From assembly GCA_019359595.1 (NCBI GenBank), contig JAHHGZ010000026.1:1-64000 (forward strand): a stretch of DNA of 64,000 nt, given 5' to 3'. The DNA comes from Cyanomargarita calcarea GSE-NOS-MK-12-04C. GTDB taxonomy: Bacteria; Cyanobacteriota; Cyanobacteriia; Cyanobacteriales; Nostocaceae. Positions 34,237 to 43,120 of the stretch are shown here, in pieces (positions within the stretch are counted from its first letter, which is position 1; each line of letters begins with the position of its first letter). The position numbers and the translations under genes were made by a program. The notes under the pieces were generated by a model. That model was not told the origin of the DNA and searched no databases. It saw nothing but the letters and a program-made list of their open reading frames with translations.

Positions 34237-34845
34237 TTAACGCGCTTCTCTCTTCATTGTCCACATAGGTGGTACATTTTGCGGCAACTCAGGTATCCTC
34301 AAAATTTCAAACCCTTGTCTTTGGTAAAATCTCACAGCGCTATTTGTAGAAGTCTCCAAATAACAAGGCAACCTCTCACTATCAGCCCGTTGAAGCACGG
34401 GTTGCAGTAGTGAAGCACCGATACCTTGACCCTGATAAGCTGGTGCAACACCAAGATTAGCTAAGTACCAGTGCGGACGCTGCATATCCTGTTTGTGGTA
34501 TTTTTCTATGATGTTAAATAGTGATAAAGCTCGTCCTAGTGCAGGCAAACCCAGTTTAAAAGGCATTAGTAATCCCAATTGTAGTGACCCCAAAAACGAT
34601 AAGGCAGAACGTCCTGGTGGTACCCAAACTGCAATCCCTTTTAACTCCGGGGTAGTTGTATAAATATGTTGACAATGTTGGTTTTCCCGTAATATGATGC
34701 CAAAAATTAATTTCGTGGCATTCCTTCTAGCTTCTTCGGAAGGCATCATGTAGCGAAATATTGGGTCGCTATCAAACGCATTACTGAGAATTTCACTTGC
34801 CTGAGCGATTTGCGCTCGATCGAGATTTATCACATTAGCAGTCAT
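34237..34845 (-). CDS. GNAT N-acetyltransferase between devB and devC
   Basis: This 202-residue protein has an N-terminal A-SEILSNAFDSDPIFRYMMP block, common in acetyltransferases of polyketide/antibiotic self-protection type. The acetyl-CoA loop is NLGVAPAYQGQGIGASLLQPVL near 130-151, and LETSTNSAVRFYQRQGF is near 165-181. The substrate may be what DevBCA exports, or a toxic amine. A TetR-type operator (34867-34890) lies 22 bp upstream of its start, so this gene, devC, the second GNAT and devA may form a second transcript under the same TetR repressor. Confidence 0.9.
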   Translation of the reverse strand: MTANVINLDRAQIAQASEILSNAFDSDPIFRYMMPSEEARRNATKLIFGIILRENQHCQHIYTTTPELKGIAVWVPPGRSALSFLGSLQLGLLMPFKLGLPALGRALSLFNIIEKYHKQDMQRPHWYLANLGVAPAYQGQGIGASLLQPVLQRADSERLPCYLETSTNSAVRFYQRQGFEILRIPELPQNVPPMWTMKREAR

Positions 34846-34866
34846 GTAAATTCCCTCATGGATTAG

Positions 34867-34890
34867 CTTATATCGAACATTCGTTATCTT
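34867..34890. promoter_or_regulatory. TetR operator, site 3
   Basis: A 24-bp imperfect palindrome with core ATATCGAACATTCGTTAT between devB and the first GNAT. Same consensus (TTATA.CGAA.ATT.GTTAT) as sites at 36971-36994 and 37032-37055. Confidence 0.72.
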
Positions 34891-34905
34891 TTTAGAGACA
34901 CAAAC

Positions 34906-36195
34906 TTACAACTCAATAGCTGTCTGCACCTGCAAATTTGTAAAACCTGCAACCCGCTTGCTAGCTTCGGGATCGAGGTGAATTTTCACTTCAATTACCC
35001 TCCTATCCATGTTTTCTCCTGGTTGACTGGCAAAAACATTTTGACGGTTTACCTGCAACCCAACTTGAGAAACAGTTCCCCGCACTTCTCCCTCAAATGC
35101 TTGACTGGTAACTACTGCTTGTTGTCCAAGTTTCACTTTGCTGATGTCTGTTTGATAAACTTCTGCAACTGCTACCATTTGGTCGTTTTGTGCCAAGTCT
35201 GCAATTCCATTATCACTAATTTTCTCTCCTACTCTGGTGTGAATCTTGATAATTTGCCCCGCCATCGGTGCTTTAATATAGGCTTGGTCTAAGTCAGTTT
35301 GTGCCCGTTTCATCGCTGCAACAGCATTCTCTACTTCCATTTGCGCTGCTTGCACATCTACGCCACGCACTTCCGCAATACTACTGAGAGTCCCCTGTGC
35401 CTCAGTTACCTGTTTGCTACCAGTGCTGTTAATCCGGCTAAGGGCAATTTTTGCTTCCCTAACTTGACGAATAGCGGTGGCGTTGATGCGGTTGAGAACG
35501 GCTTTTGCTTCCCCCAGTTGCTGTCTGGCAGTATCCAAACTCAGCCGCTTACTATCATATAAAGACTTAGAAATAGCACCTTCTTGATTTAATTGCTGAT
35601 AGCGTCGAAATTCAGCTTCAGCGTTGCTGAGTTCTGCTGCAAGTTTGTTAATAGTTGCCTCTTGCGCTATCCGATCGCCAAACCATTGTGCCTCCAAACG
35701 GGCGATCGCCTCTTGTCGTTCAGTCTTATCCCCTAGCGTCTGTGCCTCCAAGGTAGCAATTTTTGCTTTTTGTGCTTGAATATCTCCAGTTTTGGCACCC
35801 GCTTGCACTTGCTTTAGTTTAGCCTTCGCAACGCCAACTTGTTTTTCTGCTTGTCTATGTGCATCAAGAAGGCGATCGCGTGAATCCAGAATGACTATAA
35901 CTTGCCCAGCTTTAACGCGATCGCCTTCTTTGACTAGTGTTTGAGAAATTCTGTCTCCATCCAAAGCTAGAGGTGCTGATAATTTAATCACCTGTGAAGA
36001 AGGTTCCAGTCGTCCTAAAGCAGTCACTTTTTTGACAATAGGTGCAGCTTCCACAGTTTGCGATGAAGGAGTTTTAGCAACAAATCCAAACTGAGAAACC
36101 CCATAAAATATAACTCCACCTGTGATTGCAGTTGCACCAACTAGCAATCCAATCAACCACGGATTTTTTGGTTTAAGTAACAGTTTGAAAGTCAT
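34906..36195 (-). CDS. devB: DevB-type membrane fusion protein (HlyD family)
   Basis: This 429-residue periplasmic adaptor has an N-terminal membrane anchor (about 15-33), a lipoyl half-motif around ALGRLEPSSQVIKLSAP (about 54-70) and VKEGDRVKAGQVIVILDSRD (about 83-102). A long coiled-coil hairpin spans about 110-300, and the barrel/lipoyl return includes QIIKIHTRVGEKI (about 315). It links DevC/DevA to an outer-membrane TolC-like channel. Start ATG 36195. The gene lies 202 bp downstream of tetR. Confidence 0.93.
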   Translation of the reverse strand: MTFKLLLKPKNPWLIGLLVGATAITGGVIFYGVSQFGFVAKTPSSQTVEAAPIVKKVTALGRLEPSSQVIKLSAPLALDGDRISQTLVKEGDRVKAGQVIVILDSRDRLLDAHRQAEKQVGVAKAKLKQVQAGAKTGDIQAQKAKIATLEAQTLGDKTERQEAIARLEAQWFGDRIAQEATINKLAAELSNAEAEFRRYQQLNQEGAISKSLYDSKRLSLDTARQQLGEAKAVLNRINATAIRQVREAKIALSRINSTGSKQVTEAQGTLSSIAEVRGVDVQAAQMEVENAVAAMKRAQTDLDQAYIKAPMAGQIIKIHTRVGEKISDNGIADLAQNDQMVAVAEVYQTDISKVKLGQQAVVTSQAFEGEVRGTVSQVGLQVNRQNVFASQPGENMDRRVIEVKIHLDPEASKRVAGFTNLQVQTAIEL

Positions 36196-36397
36196 AAATT
36201 TTCCTCTTAATATTTTATATTTTAAATTTGAGATTTTGGATTTTTATTTATCTTGCTTCCTCTGAAGATTGCGGGAAGAATTAGGCCCGGACTCTCTTAT
36301 TTTTTATCCTCGCTCTTCTTTTTAATACCCCGACCTCGCTCATGTCGCCAATTTTGAGTTTGAGTCCCAATCCCTATTTAAAAACCTCCTTCTTCCT

Positions 36398-36964
36398 TCA
36401 TTCAACCAAATAAGCTGTTAACATTTTGCCTAATAAAGTACATTGCTCGGGTATAGACACCATTCTATTGCCGCATAATCGCTCATAAATTAAACCATCA
36501 ATAAATGTTAGAATAAAAGCAATCAACACTCGATCTTGAATACCAAACAAATCATAAGCTGCTTGTTTATATATTTCAGTTACCCATTCAAATCCGCCAT
36601 TTTCTTGCACTTCTTTTGCATCTTTATGCTGAAAAAAATCTACTAAAATATAAACCCATTTAATTTGATAATCTTCATTTTTAACTAGATATTTTCCTAA
36701 AGCTTCCGCTCGTTCTTGCAGGGTCTGCGCTCCTTCTAATTCTGCTGTTGCCATTAGCACTTCCTGCTTGCTAGCCTCTTCCACGAATTGCTCAAATAAA
36801 GCTTTTTTACTCGGAAAATAATGATAAAGTGTCCCCGTAGAAACTTTTAAGCCTTCTGCAATTTGGCGCATGGTTATGGCTGCGTATCCTTTTTCTGCAA
36901 ATAAGTCAAAACACTTAGCTAGCAGTTCTTTCCGATACTGCTCGTGGTCAACAATCTTCGGCAT
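36398..36964 (-). CDS. TetR/AcrR-family repressor of the exporter
   Basis: A 188-residue regulator. The N-terminal HTH is classic: ELLAKCFDLFAEKGYAAITMRQIAEGLKVSTGTLYHYFPSKKALFEQF, about residues 13-60. The C-terminal ligand domain is helical. Two operators sit just upstream of its start (36971-36994, 37032-37055), and a third lies before the GNAT/devC unit, so it likely represses itself, devB and the second unit. The inducer may be the exported molecule or an acetylated substrate. Confidence 0.92.
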   Translation of the reverse strand: MPKIVDHEQYRKELLAKCFDLFAEKGYAAITMRQIAEGLKVSTGTLYHYFPSKKALFEQFVEEASKQEVLMATAELEGAQTLQERAEALGKYLVKNEDYQIKWVYILVDFFQHKDAKEVQENGGFEWVTEIYKQAAYDLFGIQDRVLIAFILTFIDGLIYERLCGNRMVSIPEQCTLLGKMLTAYLVE

Positions 36965-36970
36965 CCTCTT

Positions 36971-36994
36971 TTTATATCGAATATTTGTTATAAA
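36971..36994. promoter_or_regulatory. TetR operator, site 1
   Basis: A 24-bp palindrome with outer arms TTTATA...TATAAA and core TCGAATATTTGT, seven bases upstream of the tetR ATG. Its place next to the start codon would block transcription or early elongation. Confidence 0.75.
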
Positions 36995-37031
36995 TTAATA
37001 TAGCTTAGTAAAATCCTACTTGTCAACCTTT

Positions 37032-37055
37032 TTTATAACGAACATTTGTTATAAA
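37032..37055. promoter_or_regulatory. TetR operator, site 2
   Basis: A 24-bp near-perfect palindrome, TTTATAACGAAC / ATTTGTTATAAA, 61 bp upstream of site 1 (start to start). It lies in the presumed promoter region of tetR-devB. Confidence 0.78.
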
Positions 37056-37202
37056 AAATAAAATCATCCTCTAGGATAGGTGAGACGCCTATCCTACAAG
37101 TTTTTTTTGATATTTTTTTTAATTGGAATACTCTTATAGGATTTAATATAACTTATTTTAAGTATTCAAAGGAACATCTAACATGATAGTTTTCTTTGCG
37201 GG

Positions 37203-37484
37203 TTAAATGTAATACATGGTATTTTCCTGTCTGTAAATATCTCGCTGTTGGCACAAAGATTGAATAGTGTAGCCTTTGAAAATATTTTGAGATGCTTGGT
37301 TGGCTTGTGACCAGATTTCATAAATTACACCCTTGGACACTGTTGAAGACTCAGAACCTTCAACTTCTCTAGGCTTATCATCTCCATCAATGATTGCGAT
37401 TACTTCGTACAAAGTAATCTGCCAGGGTTCTTTTACTAACACATATCCTCCCTTAGCTCCACGCAAACTTAAGTGTAGCCGCAC
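37203..37484 (-). pseudogene. Rrf2-family regulator, C-terminal remnant
   Basis: The frame matches Rrf2 from SLRGAKGGYVLVKEPWQITLYEVIAIIDGDD (about 7-36) onward. The N-terminal HTH (about 60 residues) is missing, and the upstream DNA is an unrelated repeat (GCACCC..GGGTGC). No Fe-S cysteine triad is visible. In related genomes such Rrf2 genes sit beside cys transport genes, as here. It cannot bind DNA as it stands. Confidence 0.75.
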
Positions 37485-37554
37485 CCAAAGGTAAGGGTGC
37501 CGGCGACAAAATTGGGATGCTCCCTAAAATTTCGGGCTTTTCAAACCAACTGGT

Positions 37555-37821
37555 TTACCAAATTGCCTTGTCATTGTTATCCCAAATTTCTAATGCCAAA
37601 CTCTGGAGATAAGAGAGGGCGTTTTCAATTTGGTTGGTTGTTCCTTGTAAATCTAAATCAAACCAACCATCGCCAATGGCATTTGCTCCCAGAATAGCAG
37701 CCCTAATATTGATAACTAGACCATAATCAGAAACCAGACGAGAAATTACAGGTTCCTCATGATAATTTTTGGGGATTCTAACTCGAATTTGTTTGTGTAC
37801 GAGTGTGTCATTAGAAGCCAT
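37555..37821 (-). CDS. NIL-domain protein of the sulfate-transport locus
   Basis: An 88-residue single NIL domain: KQIRVRIPKNYHEEPVISRLVSDYGLVINIRAAILG, about 10-45, then GDGWFDLDLQGTTNQIENALSYL at 50-72. NIL domains are ACT-like ligand-binding folds found at the C-terminus of methionine ABC ATPases. The stand-alone form is common next to cyanobacterial cysTWA genes and may sense sulfur compounds. It lies 21 bp downstream of cysW and is probably co-transcribed. Confidence 0.85.
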   Translation of the reverse strand: MASNDTLVHKQIRVRIPKNYHEEPVISRLVSDYGLVINIRAAILGANAIGDGWFDLDLQGTTNQIENALSYLQSLALEIWDNNDKAIW

Positions 37822-37842
37822 ATCGAAATCAACCTCTTAGTT

Positions 37843-38688
37843 CTAAGAAACTTTTTTAGTAGAATGACCTGTTTTATTTTCGAGAATCTCCTTCAACACC
37901 AGCGTCACCAGTGCCAAGAGTGCCAAGATGACCGCAGCAGAGAATGCAGCTTCAGTTTGATACTGTTTGTAAGCATCTTCAATAAACAGAGGCAAACTTT
38001 GAGTTTCGCCGGCGATATTTCCAGATACTACCGAAACCGCCCCAAATTCGCCCATTGCTCTGGCATTAGTCAGAAGTATGCCGTACAGTAAACCCCAACG
38101 GATATTTGGCAGGGTGACACGCCAAAAAATTTGCAAGCCATTTGCACCGAGAGTTTTCGCAGCTTCTTCTTGGTCTTTACCGATTTCATCTAATACCGGA
38201 ATTACTTCCCGCGCTACAAAGGGCATACTGACAAATGCCGTTGCTAGAAGCATGGCTGGGAAAGCAAAGACAATCTTGATGTCATGGTCTAGCAACCAGC
38301 CACCAAACCAGCCGTTGCGTCCGTACAACAATACAATCATTAACCCCGCGACTACTGGCGAGATCGAGAAAGGTAGGTCAAGAACACTCAAAATAAAAGC
38401 GCGACCGGGAATTTTGTCTCGGGTGAGTGCCCAGGCCGCGCACAAACCAAATACAGTATTCAAAGGTACAGCAATCAGCGCTAGTAACACTGTGAGCCAA
38501 GCTGCGTGGAGAAAGTTCGGTTCAGTCAGGTTAGACATAAACGGCCCAAACCCTTTTTTGAAAGCTTGGGCAAATACATTCGCAGTTGGAATGTAAATAA
38601 CCAGAGCTAAATAAATCAGTGCGACTCCAATCAAAATTGTTGGAACCCAGCTTTTCTTTTGATTTCGCTCGAAATTATTTCTTGTCAT
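37843..38688 (-). CDS. cysW: Sulfate ABC transporter permease CysW
   Basis: A 281-residue BPD-type permease with six predicted helices. The EAA loop is [23 protein letters not shown] near 172-194 and the family-specific [11 protein letters not shown] lies near 213. Forms the channel with CysT to import sulfate/thiosulfate. Its start overlaps the cysT stop (ATGA-type, 14 bp overlap), so translation is coupled. The usual ATPase (CysA) and binding protein (SbpA) at this locus are reduced to fragments, so it must use partners encoded elsewhere or be inactive. Confidence 0.93.
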   Translation of the reverse strand: MTRNNFERNQKKSWVPTILIGVALIYLALVIYIPTANVFAQAFKKGFGPFMSNLTEPNFLHAAWLTVLLALIAVPLNTVFGLCAAWALTRDKIPGRAFILSVLDLPFSISPVVAGLMIVLLYGRNGWFGGWLLDHDIKIVFAFPAMLLATAFVSMPFVAREVIPVLDEIGKDQEEAAKTLGANGLQIFWRVTLPNIRWGLLYGILLTNARAMGEFGAVSVVSGNIAGETQSLPLFIEDAYKQYQTEAAFSAAVILALLALVTLVLKEILENKTGHSTKKVS

Positions 38689-39547
38689 ATCTTCGGCCCC
38701 ATGCTTGTAAGAGGTTAATTGCCAGTAACAACACCAACGAAATTAGCAGCATCACAATACCAATCACCGTTGCACCAGAGTAGTCATACTGCTCCAAACG
38801 CTGGAAAATGAGTATGGGCGCAATCAAATCTTGGAATGGAGTATTGGAAGAGATAATCACCGTTGAACCAAACTCCCCTACCGCACGAGAGAATCCCAGT
38901 GCCACGCCAGTCAAAATTGCGGGAAATAAAGGTGGTAAAATAACTCGCGTGAAAGTTTGCCATTCAGAAGCACCAAGACTCCAAGCCGCTTCTTCAACTT
39001 CCTTCTCGAGTTCCATAAGTACGGGTTGCACCGTTCGGACAATAAACGACAGCGAAATAAACGTCATCGCCACCCCTACACCCACACGGGTGAAGGATAT
39101 TTTAATTCCGAAAGGTGCGAACAGCGAACCAATCCAGCCATTTTCGCTGTAAACAGTAGCTAGAGTCAAACCTGCTACTGCTGTTGGTAAAGCAAACGGT
39201 AAATCTACGGAAGCATCAACAAGCTTTTTTAACGGAAAGTCATACCGCACAAGCACCCAGGCAAGAAGAGTGCCAAATAGCCCATTGATGAGTGCAGCAA
39301 TTAATGCTGTAGTAAAAGTTACATCGTAAGCTGACAGCGCTATTGGGCTAGTAGCAATTTTCCAAAAATTAGCAGGAGATTCGGTAGTAGATTTCAGCAA
39401 CATAGCGGCAATCGGCACCAACAACATTACTGTCAGATATCCGAAACTAATTCGCCATGCCCAGCTACTTCCGATGAATATGTTCAAAAATTTCTTCCAA
39501 GCAGGCGTTTGAGTCTGAAATCGTTGCCCAGGTGATGATACTGTCAT
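38675..39547 (-). CDS. cysT: Sulfate ABC transporter permease CysT
   Basis: A 290-residue permease with six helices and the EAA loop ([23 protein letters not shown] near 187-209), then the [16 protein letters not shown] motif (about 218-233) of sulfate permeases. ATG at 39547 is preferred over 39577 because the conserved protein starts with a short polar segment there. Overlaps cysW. The gene upstream should be sbpA, but only a C-terminal stub remains at 39838-39993, with a repeat-rich spacer between. Confidence 0.92.
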   Translation of the reverse strand: MTVSSPGQRFQTQTPAWKKFLNIFIGSSWAWRISFGYLTVMLLVPIAAMLLKSTTESPANFWKIATSPIALSAYDVTFTTALIAALINGLFGTLLAWVLVRYDFPLKKLVDASVDLPFALPTAVAGLTLATVYSENGWIGSLFAPFGIKISFTRVGVGVAMTFISLSFIVRTVQPVLMELEKEVEEAAWSLGASEWQTFTRVILPPLFPAILTGVALGFSRAVGEFGSTVIISSNTPFQDLIAPILIFQRLEQYDYSGATVIGIVMLLISLVLLLAINLLQAWGRRYDKK

Positions 39548-39837
39548 AAAAAAATAAAAGAAACGACTGGAAATCACTTGGCTGTCTTACATAGGACTTA
39601 CGTAACTGGCACATTAATAATCTTCGTAACTCCTAACTCTACGGCTGTTGCTGTAAAATAGTTTTTTCTTCGTTACTTCGTTACTTCGCGGTTCAAAAAA
39701 AAAGATATATTTAACCGCGATAGGCGCTTCGCCTTCTTGGAGGGTAGTAACGAAGGACGCGAAGGTAAGAGTTAAGATTAGGTATTTTGCAGTACGAATT
39801 GAGTCACCTTAACAGCCGTACTCCTAACTCCCAACTC
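39548..39837. other. Spacer with repeat tracts between cysT and the sbpA stub
   Basis: Holds an array of TTCGTTACTTCG-type short repeats, a GCGATAGGCGCTTCGCC-like inverted patch (about 39718-39735) and, from about 39819, a TCCTAAC heptamer array (complement of GTTAGGA). No gene. Confidence 0.5.
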
Positions 39838-39993
39838 CTAACTCCTAACTCCTAACTCCTTCTTTTTGGCTTGAATTTGGTCAAAAATAGCTCCGTCCTC
39901 GAAGAATTTCTTCTGTGCTGCATCCCATCCCCCGAAGTCCTGAACAGTGCCCAGAGTTTTTACTGTGGGATACTTGTCTTTAACTGTTTTCGT
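39838..39993 (-). pseudogene. C-terminal stub of a sulfate-binding protein (Sbp)
   Basis: The frame reads DKYPTVKTLGTVQDFGGWDA then QKKFFEDGAIFDQIQAKKK, the C-terminus of periplasmic Sbp proteins. Its final residues run into the TCCTAAC repeat before a stop. Everything upstream (signal peptide, ligand domain) is gone. A second, different sbp stub lies at 46803-46935. Confidence 0.85.
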
Positions 39994-40218
39994 ATCTTTT
40001 TACTCTCTTTTTACTATCTAGATTATAGTTATTATGCTACCATGAATCTACTCAAATTCGATAGAGATGCAGTTGATTTTATCAACATACAGAAACTTGT
40101 AAGCAAAAAAAAGTACATTAGTAATAAAATCTACGAAAAATCTACCGACTTAACGGTGATTATACAGGTATTACAGGGTCGTTGGCTGTCAATTTTTTAC
40201 TAAAGGAGACTAGAGGTA

Positions 40219-40581
40219 ATGGGGATTTCAGTCGAAAGCGTAACCAAGCAGTTTGGTAGTTTTCTTGCTCTTGACGACATCAATTTAGAAGTAAAGGCTG
40301 GTTCGCTTGTTGCGTTGTTGGGTCCTTCAGGTTCCGGAAAGTCTACCTTATTGCGATCGCGGGTTTGGAAAGAGGGAGATGGCAGTATTTTAGAATTTGC
40401 AGAAGCTAATGATATTAATCCTCCCTTTAGTTGCCGCGCAGGAATTTGCGGTACTTGTATGTGTCAAATTCATGCAGGTGAGGTTAATTATCAGAAAGAG
40501 GCAAGTGCAGAAATTGATCAAGGTTCGGTGTTGATTTGTATTTTTCAACCGGGGAGTTCAAGAGTAGTGCTGGATGTTTAG
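40219..40581 (+). pseudogene. Chimeric ORF: CysA N-terminus fused to a [2Fe-2S] ferredoxin C-terminus
   Basis: Residues 1-46 are the start of the sulfate ABC ATPase CysA ([19 protein letters not shown], Walker [12 protein letters not shown]). They join at [14 protein letters not shown] to the C-terminal part of a plant-type ferredoxin domain (FAEANDI, then [14 protein letters not shown] with C-x4-C-x2-C, and VLICIFQP with the fourth Cys). The junction coincides with the GCGATCGC site at about 40345-40352, where intact cysA has the codons for R-A-I-A. The frame is open for 120 codons and AAGGAG precedes the ATG. The protein lacks both the rest of the ATPase and the N-terminal half of the ferredoxin fold. 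Confidence 0.85.
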
Positions 40582-40593
40582 TTATGCAGCTAC

Positions 40594-41460
40594 TCACATG
40601 AAAAGTCGAACAACACCTGTAATATTCTCCTTGCCATATCCAAGTGCGATGGCATTCAAGTAAATATCGCGAATGGCATTAGATGCTGGAGTTGGAGCAT
40701 CAACTGCTTCGGCTGTTTGAGCCATATAGCGGAAATCTTTCTCCACTAAATCGATGGGGAACATTGGTGAATGATTGTCCATCAGCATCAGCTTTCCTGC
40801 GTTCTTGGCAGCTGGACTGATAACAGGCAAGTCACCGAGACATTCCATCGCTTTTGCTGCGTTAATCCCGTTCTTGTTTAGCATACCGATGATTTCTGCC
40901 AATGCTGCTACTTGAATGCCAAAAAGTGCATTGACTGCTAGTTTCATCGCCATTCCCTGACCAATGTCTCCGACATGATGGATTGTGGAAGCACCTGCGG
41001 ACAATAAGATATTTTGGGCTTGCGTCAAGGTTTCTCCTTTGCCTCCAACCAGATAGATGAGCTTACCGGCATCTGCTTGCGGACGAGAACCAACAATCGG
41101 TGCATCAAGAAAGGCTACCCCACGGTTTAATATTTCTACTCCCAATCCTTTTACCCAATCAACTGTCAGCGTACTTGACTCGATTGCAATCGCATCTTCC
41201 TTAAGTCCCATTACTGCACCCGTTTCTTGGTCGAGCCAAATTCCTCGTGATGCATTGCTATCTGTAACCATACTAATAACTATTTCGGCTTGCTCGGCAG
41301 CTTCTTTTGGTGTTGCGGCATAAGCAGCGCCTTGGTTTACTAAAGCCATTACCTTATCTGCCGTACGGTTGTACACAACGACTTGATGATTGGCGTGTAT
41401 GAGGTTCTGCGCGACGCGAAATCCCATTGCCCCAGTTCCCAATACTGCGATTCGACTCAT
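40594..41460 (-). CDS. 3-hydroxyisobutyrate-dehydrogenase-family NAD(P) oxidoreductase
   Basis: This 288-residue beta-hydroxyacid dehydrogenase has the Rossmann motif G8-T-G-A-M-G (VLGTGAMGFRVAQNL) and YNRTADK at 29-36. Substrate-loop D-A-P-I-V-G-S lies near 118-124, and the catalytic lysine is in GQGMAMKLAVN (about 167-177, K173). The family includes glyoxylate/succinic semialdehyde reductases and imine reductases; in the catalytic region the usual S-G-G is V-G-S, so the exact substrate is unclear. It is divergent from a LysR-type gene 181 bp away, which likely controls it. Confidence 0.9.
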   Translation of the reverse strand: MSRIAVLGTGAMGFRVAQNLIHANHQVVVYNRTADKVMALVNQGAAYAATPKEAAEQAEIVISMVTDSNASRGIWLDQETGAVMGLKEDAIAIESSTLTVDWVKGLGVEILNRGVAFLDAPIVGSRPQADAGKLIYLVGGKGETLTQAQNILLSAGASTIHHVGDIGQGMAMKLAVNALFGIQVAALAEIIGMLNKNGINAAKAMECLGDLPVISPAAKNAGKLMLMDNHSPMFPIDLVEKDFRYMAQTAEAVDAPTPASNAIRDIYLNAIALGYGKENITGVVRLFM

Positions 41461-41641
41461 AACCTACCTCCAAGTAAACTATTGAATATGAACATGGCAC
41501 TACTATACTTGCTGCGAAAAAAGCAATAAATATCAATATATGAATTAATCTCGTGTATTATCTGCATGAATTGAGATGTATTGGTGCAAAATGACTAGTA
41601 ATAAGTAGTTTTTAAGGCAGATTAGTGTTTATAGTTGAGGA

Positions 41642-42544
41642 ATGGAATTATCTGTACTGCAAATTTTTGTTGAGGTGATGAGGCAGGGCAGTTTTGCCTC
41701 TGTGGCACGCGATCGCAATATTGACCCGTCTTCTGTTTCACGGACGATTGCGGGTTTGGAGTCAGAACTTGGTACCAGGCTATTCCAGCGAACGACACGC
41801 CAATTGTCACCAACCGAGGCTGGTACTGTTTATTTTGAGCGCATTGAGCCACTGGTCGAGGAGATGCAGCAGGCGATCGCTATTGCAACGGACATTTCTG
41901 GGCAACCAAAGGGAAAACTTCGCGTCACAGCTTCTGTCTCTTTCGGACTCAAGTGCATTGTTCCGCTATTGCCGAACTTTAGCACGATGTATCCAGAACT
42001 CACGGTCGAACTGTTACTGAAAGATGCCGTCGTCGATTTGTTTGCTGAAAGAATTGACGTTGCAGTTCGTCTCGGACGACTCGCAGACTCGACCCTAATT
42101 GCCCAACAACTGATGCAAACTCGCTATTCGGTCTGTGCTAGCCCAGATTATCTGAAGCAATGGGGACATCCGCAAACACCGAGCGATGTAGAGCAACATA
42201 ACTGTCTTCTTTTCCCACTAGCAGGTTTCAGAACAAGATGGATATTCAGGGATAGGGATGGGAAAAAGAGCGAAATTCCCGTCCGTGGACGCACCATCAT
42301 CTCAAACGCGATCGCCCTTCAACAGTGTGCGATCACCGGAATGGGTTTGGCACTGCTCCCACACTGGCTGATTGACGAAGATTTACGTGCAAGCACGCTC
42401 CTCAACGTGTTTCCTGATTATGATGTGACGGCAACAGATTTCAGCACCGCAGCTTGGCTTGTCTATCCTTCTCGTGCTTATGTTCCTCTGAAAGTTCGGG
42501 TGTTCATTGACTTGCTTAAGTCATATACAGCAGATTTCAAGTGA
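41642..42544 (+). CDS. LysR-family transcriptional regulator
   Basis: A 300-residue regulator. The N-terminal HTH is ELSVLQIFVEVMRQGSFASVARDRNIDPSSVSRTIAGLESELGTRLFQRTTRQLSPTEAG (about 2-61); a periplasmic-binding-protein-like effector domain follows (about 88-295). It belongs to the branch near DsdC/CrgA-type regulators. It is divergent from the hydroxyacid dehydrogenase gene, the standard LysR target layout. Its stop codon is immediately followed by a pentapeptide-repeat frame that is probably not part of the same functional unit. Confidence 0.92.
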   Translation: MELSVLQIFVEVMRQGSFASVARDRNIDPSSVSRTIAGLESELGTRLFQRTTRQLSPTEAGTVYFERIEPLVEEMQQAIAIATDISGQPKGKLRVTASVSFGLKCIVPLLPNFSTMYPELTVELLLKDAVVDLFAERIDVAVRLGRLADSTLIAQQLMQTRYSVCASPDYLKQWGHPQTPSDVEQHNCLLFPLAGFRTRWIFRDRDGKKSEIPVRGRTIISNAIALQQCAITGMGLALLPHWLIDEDLRASTLLNVFPDYDVTATDFSTAAWLVYPSRAYVPLKVRVFIDLLKSYTADFK

Positions 42545-42925
42545 GTGAAGTACAATAGGGCGGTTCGGGATGCCCACCCCACAAGAGTTTTAAAGGACGC
42601 AAACCTACAAGCGGCAAACTTGGAGGGTGCGAATTTGCAAAAGGCAGACTTAGAGAGAGCCAACTTACAGGAAACAAATTTGCTAGGGGCAAACTTGCAG
42701 GGAGCAGATTTGGGTAAGGCAAACATGGTGGGAGCGAATCTGGAGAGAGCAAACTTATTTGATGCAGATTTAGAAAAGGCAAATCTGTTGGGTGCAAACC
42801 TGGTGGGGACCAATTTACAGGGAGCAGACTTGGAAAAGACAAATCTAATATTCGGGAATATTGACGTTGAAACTGGCTTATTATCTCCGGCAAGCAGTAG
42901 TTACCGCTGGTTGAGTAACATATAG
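42545..42925 (+). pseudogene. Pentapeptide-repeat fragment
   Basis: From a GTG one base after the LysR stop, 126 codons are open. About sixteen tandem A-N/D-L-x-x pentapeptides run from residue 18 to 97. There is no ribosome site of its own, the first residues ([11 protein letters not shown]) look like non-genic DNA, and the C-terminal end overlaps an antisense LysR fragment. So it is probably the middle of a longer pentapeptide-repeat gene cut at both ends. Confidence 0.6.
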
Positions 42926-43006
42926 TGCTTCAGCCGCACGGGTAAAATGCAGGTGTTCGGCAACTGCCAAAAAGATTCGCAACTGTTCCAGCGTCATTCT
43001 TGCCAT
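42882..43006 (-). pseudogene. N-terminal stub of a second LysR-type regulator
   Basis: From the ATG at 43006 the frame reads RMTLEQLRIFLAVAEHLHF then [14 protein letters not shown], the exact start of LysR HTH domains, and stops after about 40 residues. The rest of the gene is missing and the pentapeptide fragment begins over its 3' end. A deletion breakpoint near 42885-42925 is implied. Confidence 0.8.
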
Positions 43007-43120
43007 TCAACGCATCCTCTGAATTTTATGTACAGAAGTGAATAAAAGCCACATTTCACACCTTTAACTAGCACAATAACAACTTCAGAATAAACACGTA
43101 GATATAAATGTATTGTTTAA

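Noticed and set aside
39871-40203. 110-codon plus-strand frame before the cysA chimera
   Set aside because: Its first half is antisense to the sbp stub and the rest has random composition; no ribosome site.
42478-42893. Minus-strand frames rich in Phe/Ala/Ser/Leu/Pro repeats
   Set aside because: They are shadows of the pentapeptide repeats on the plus strand.
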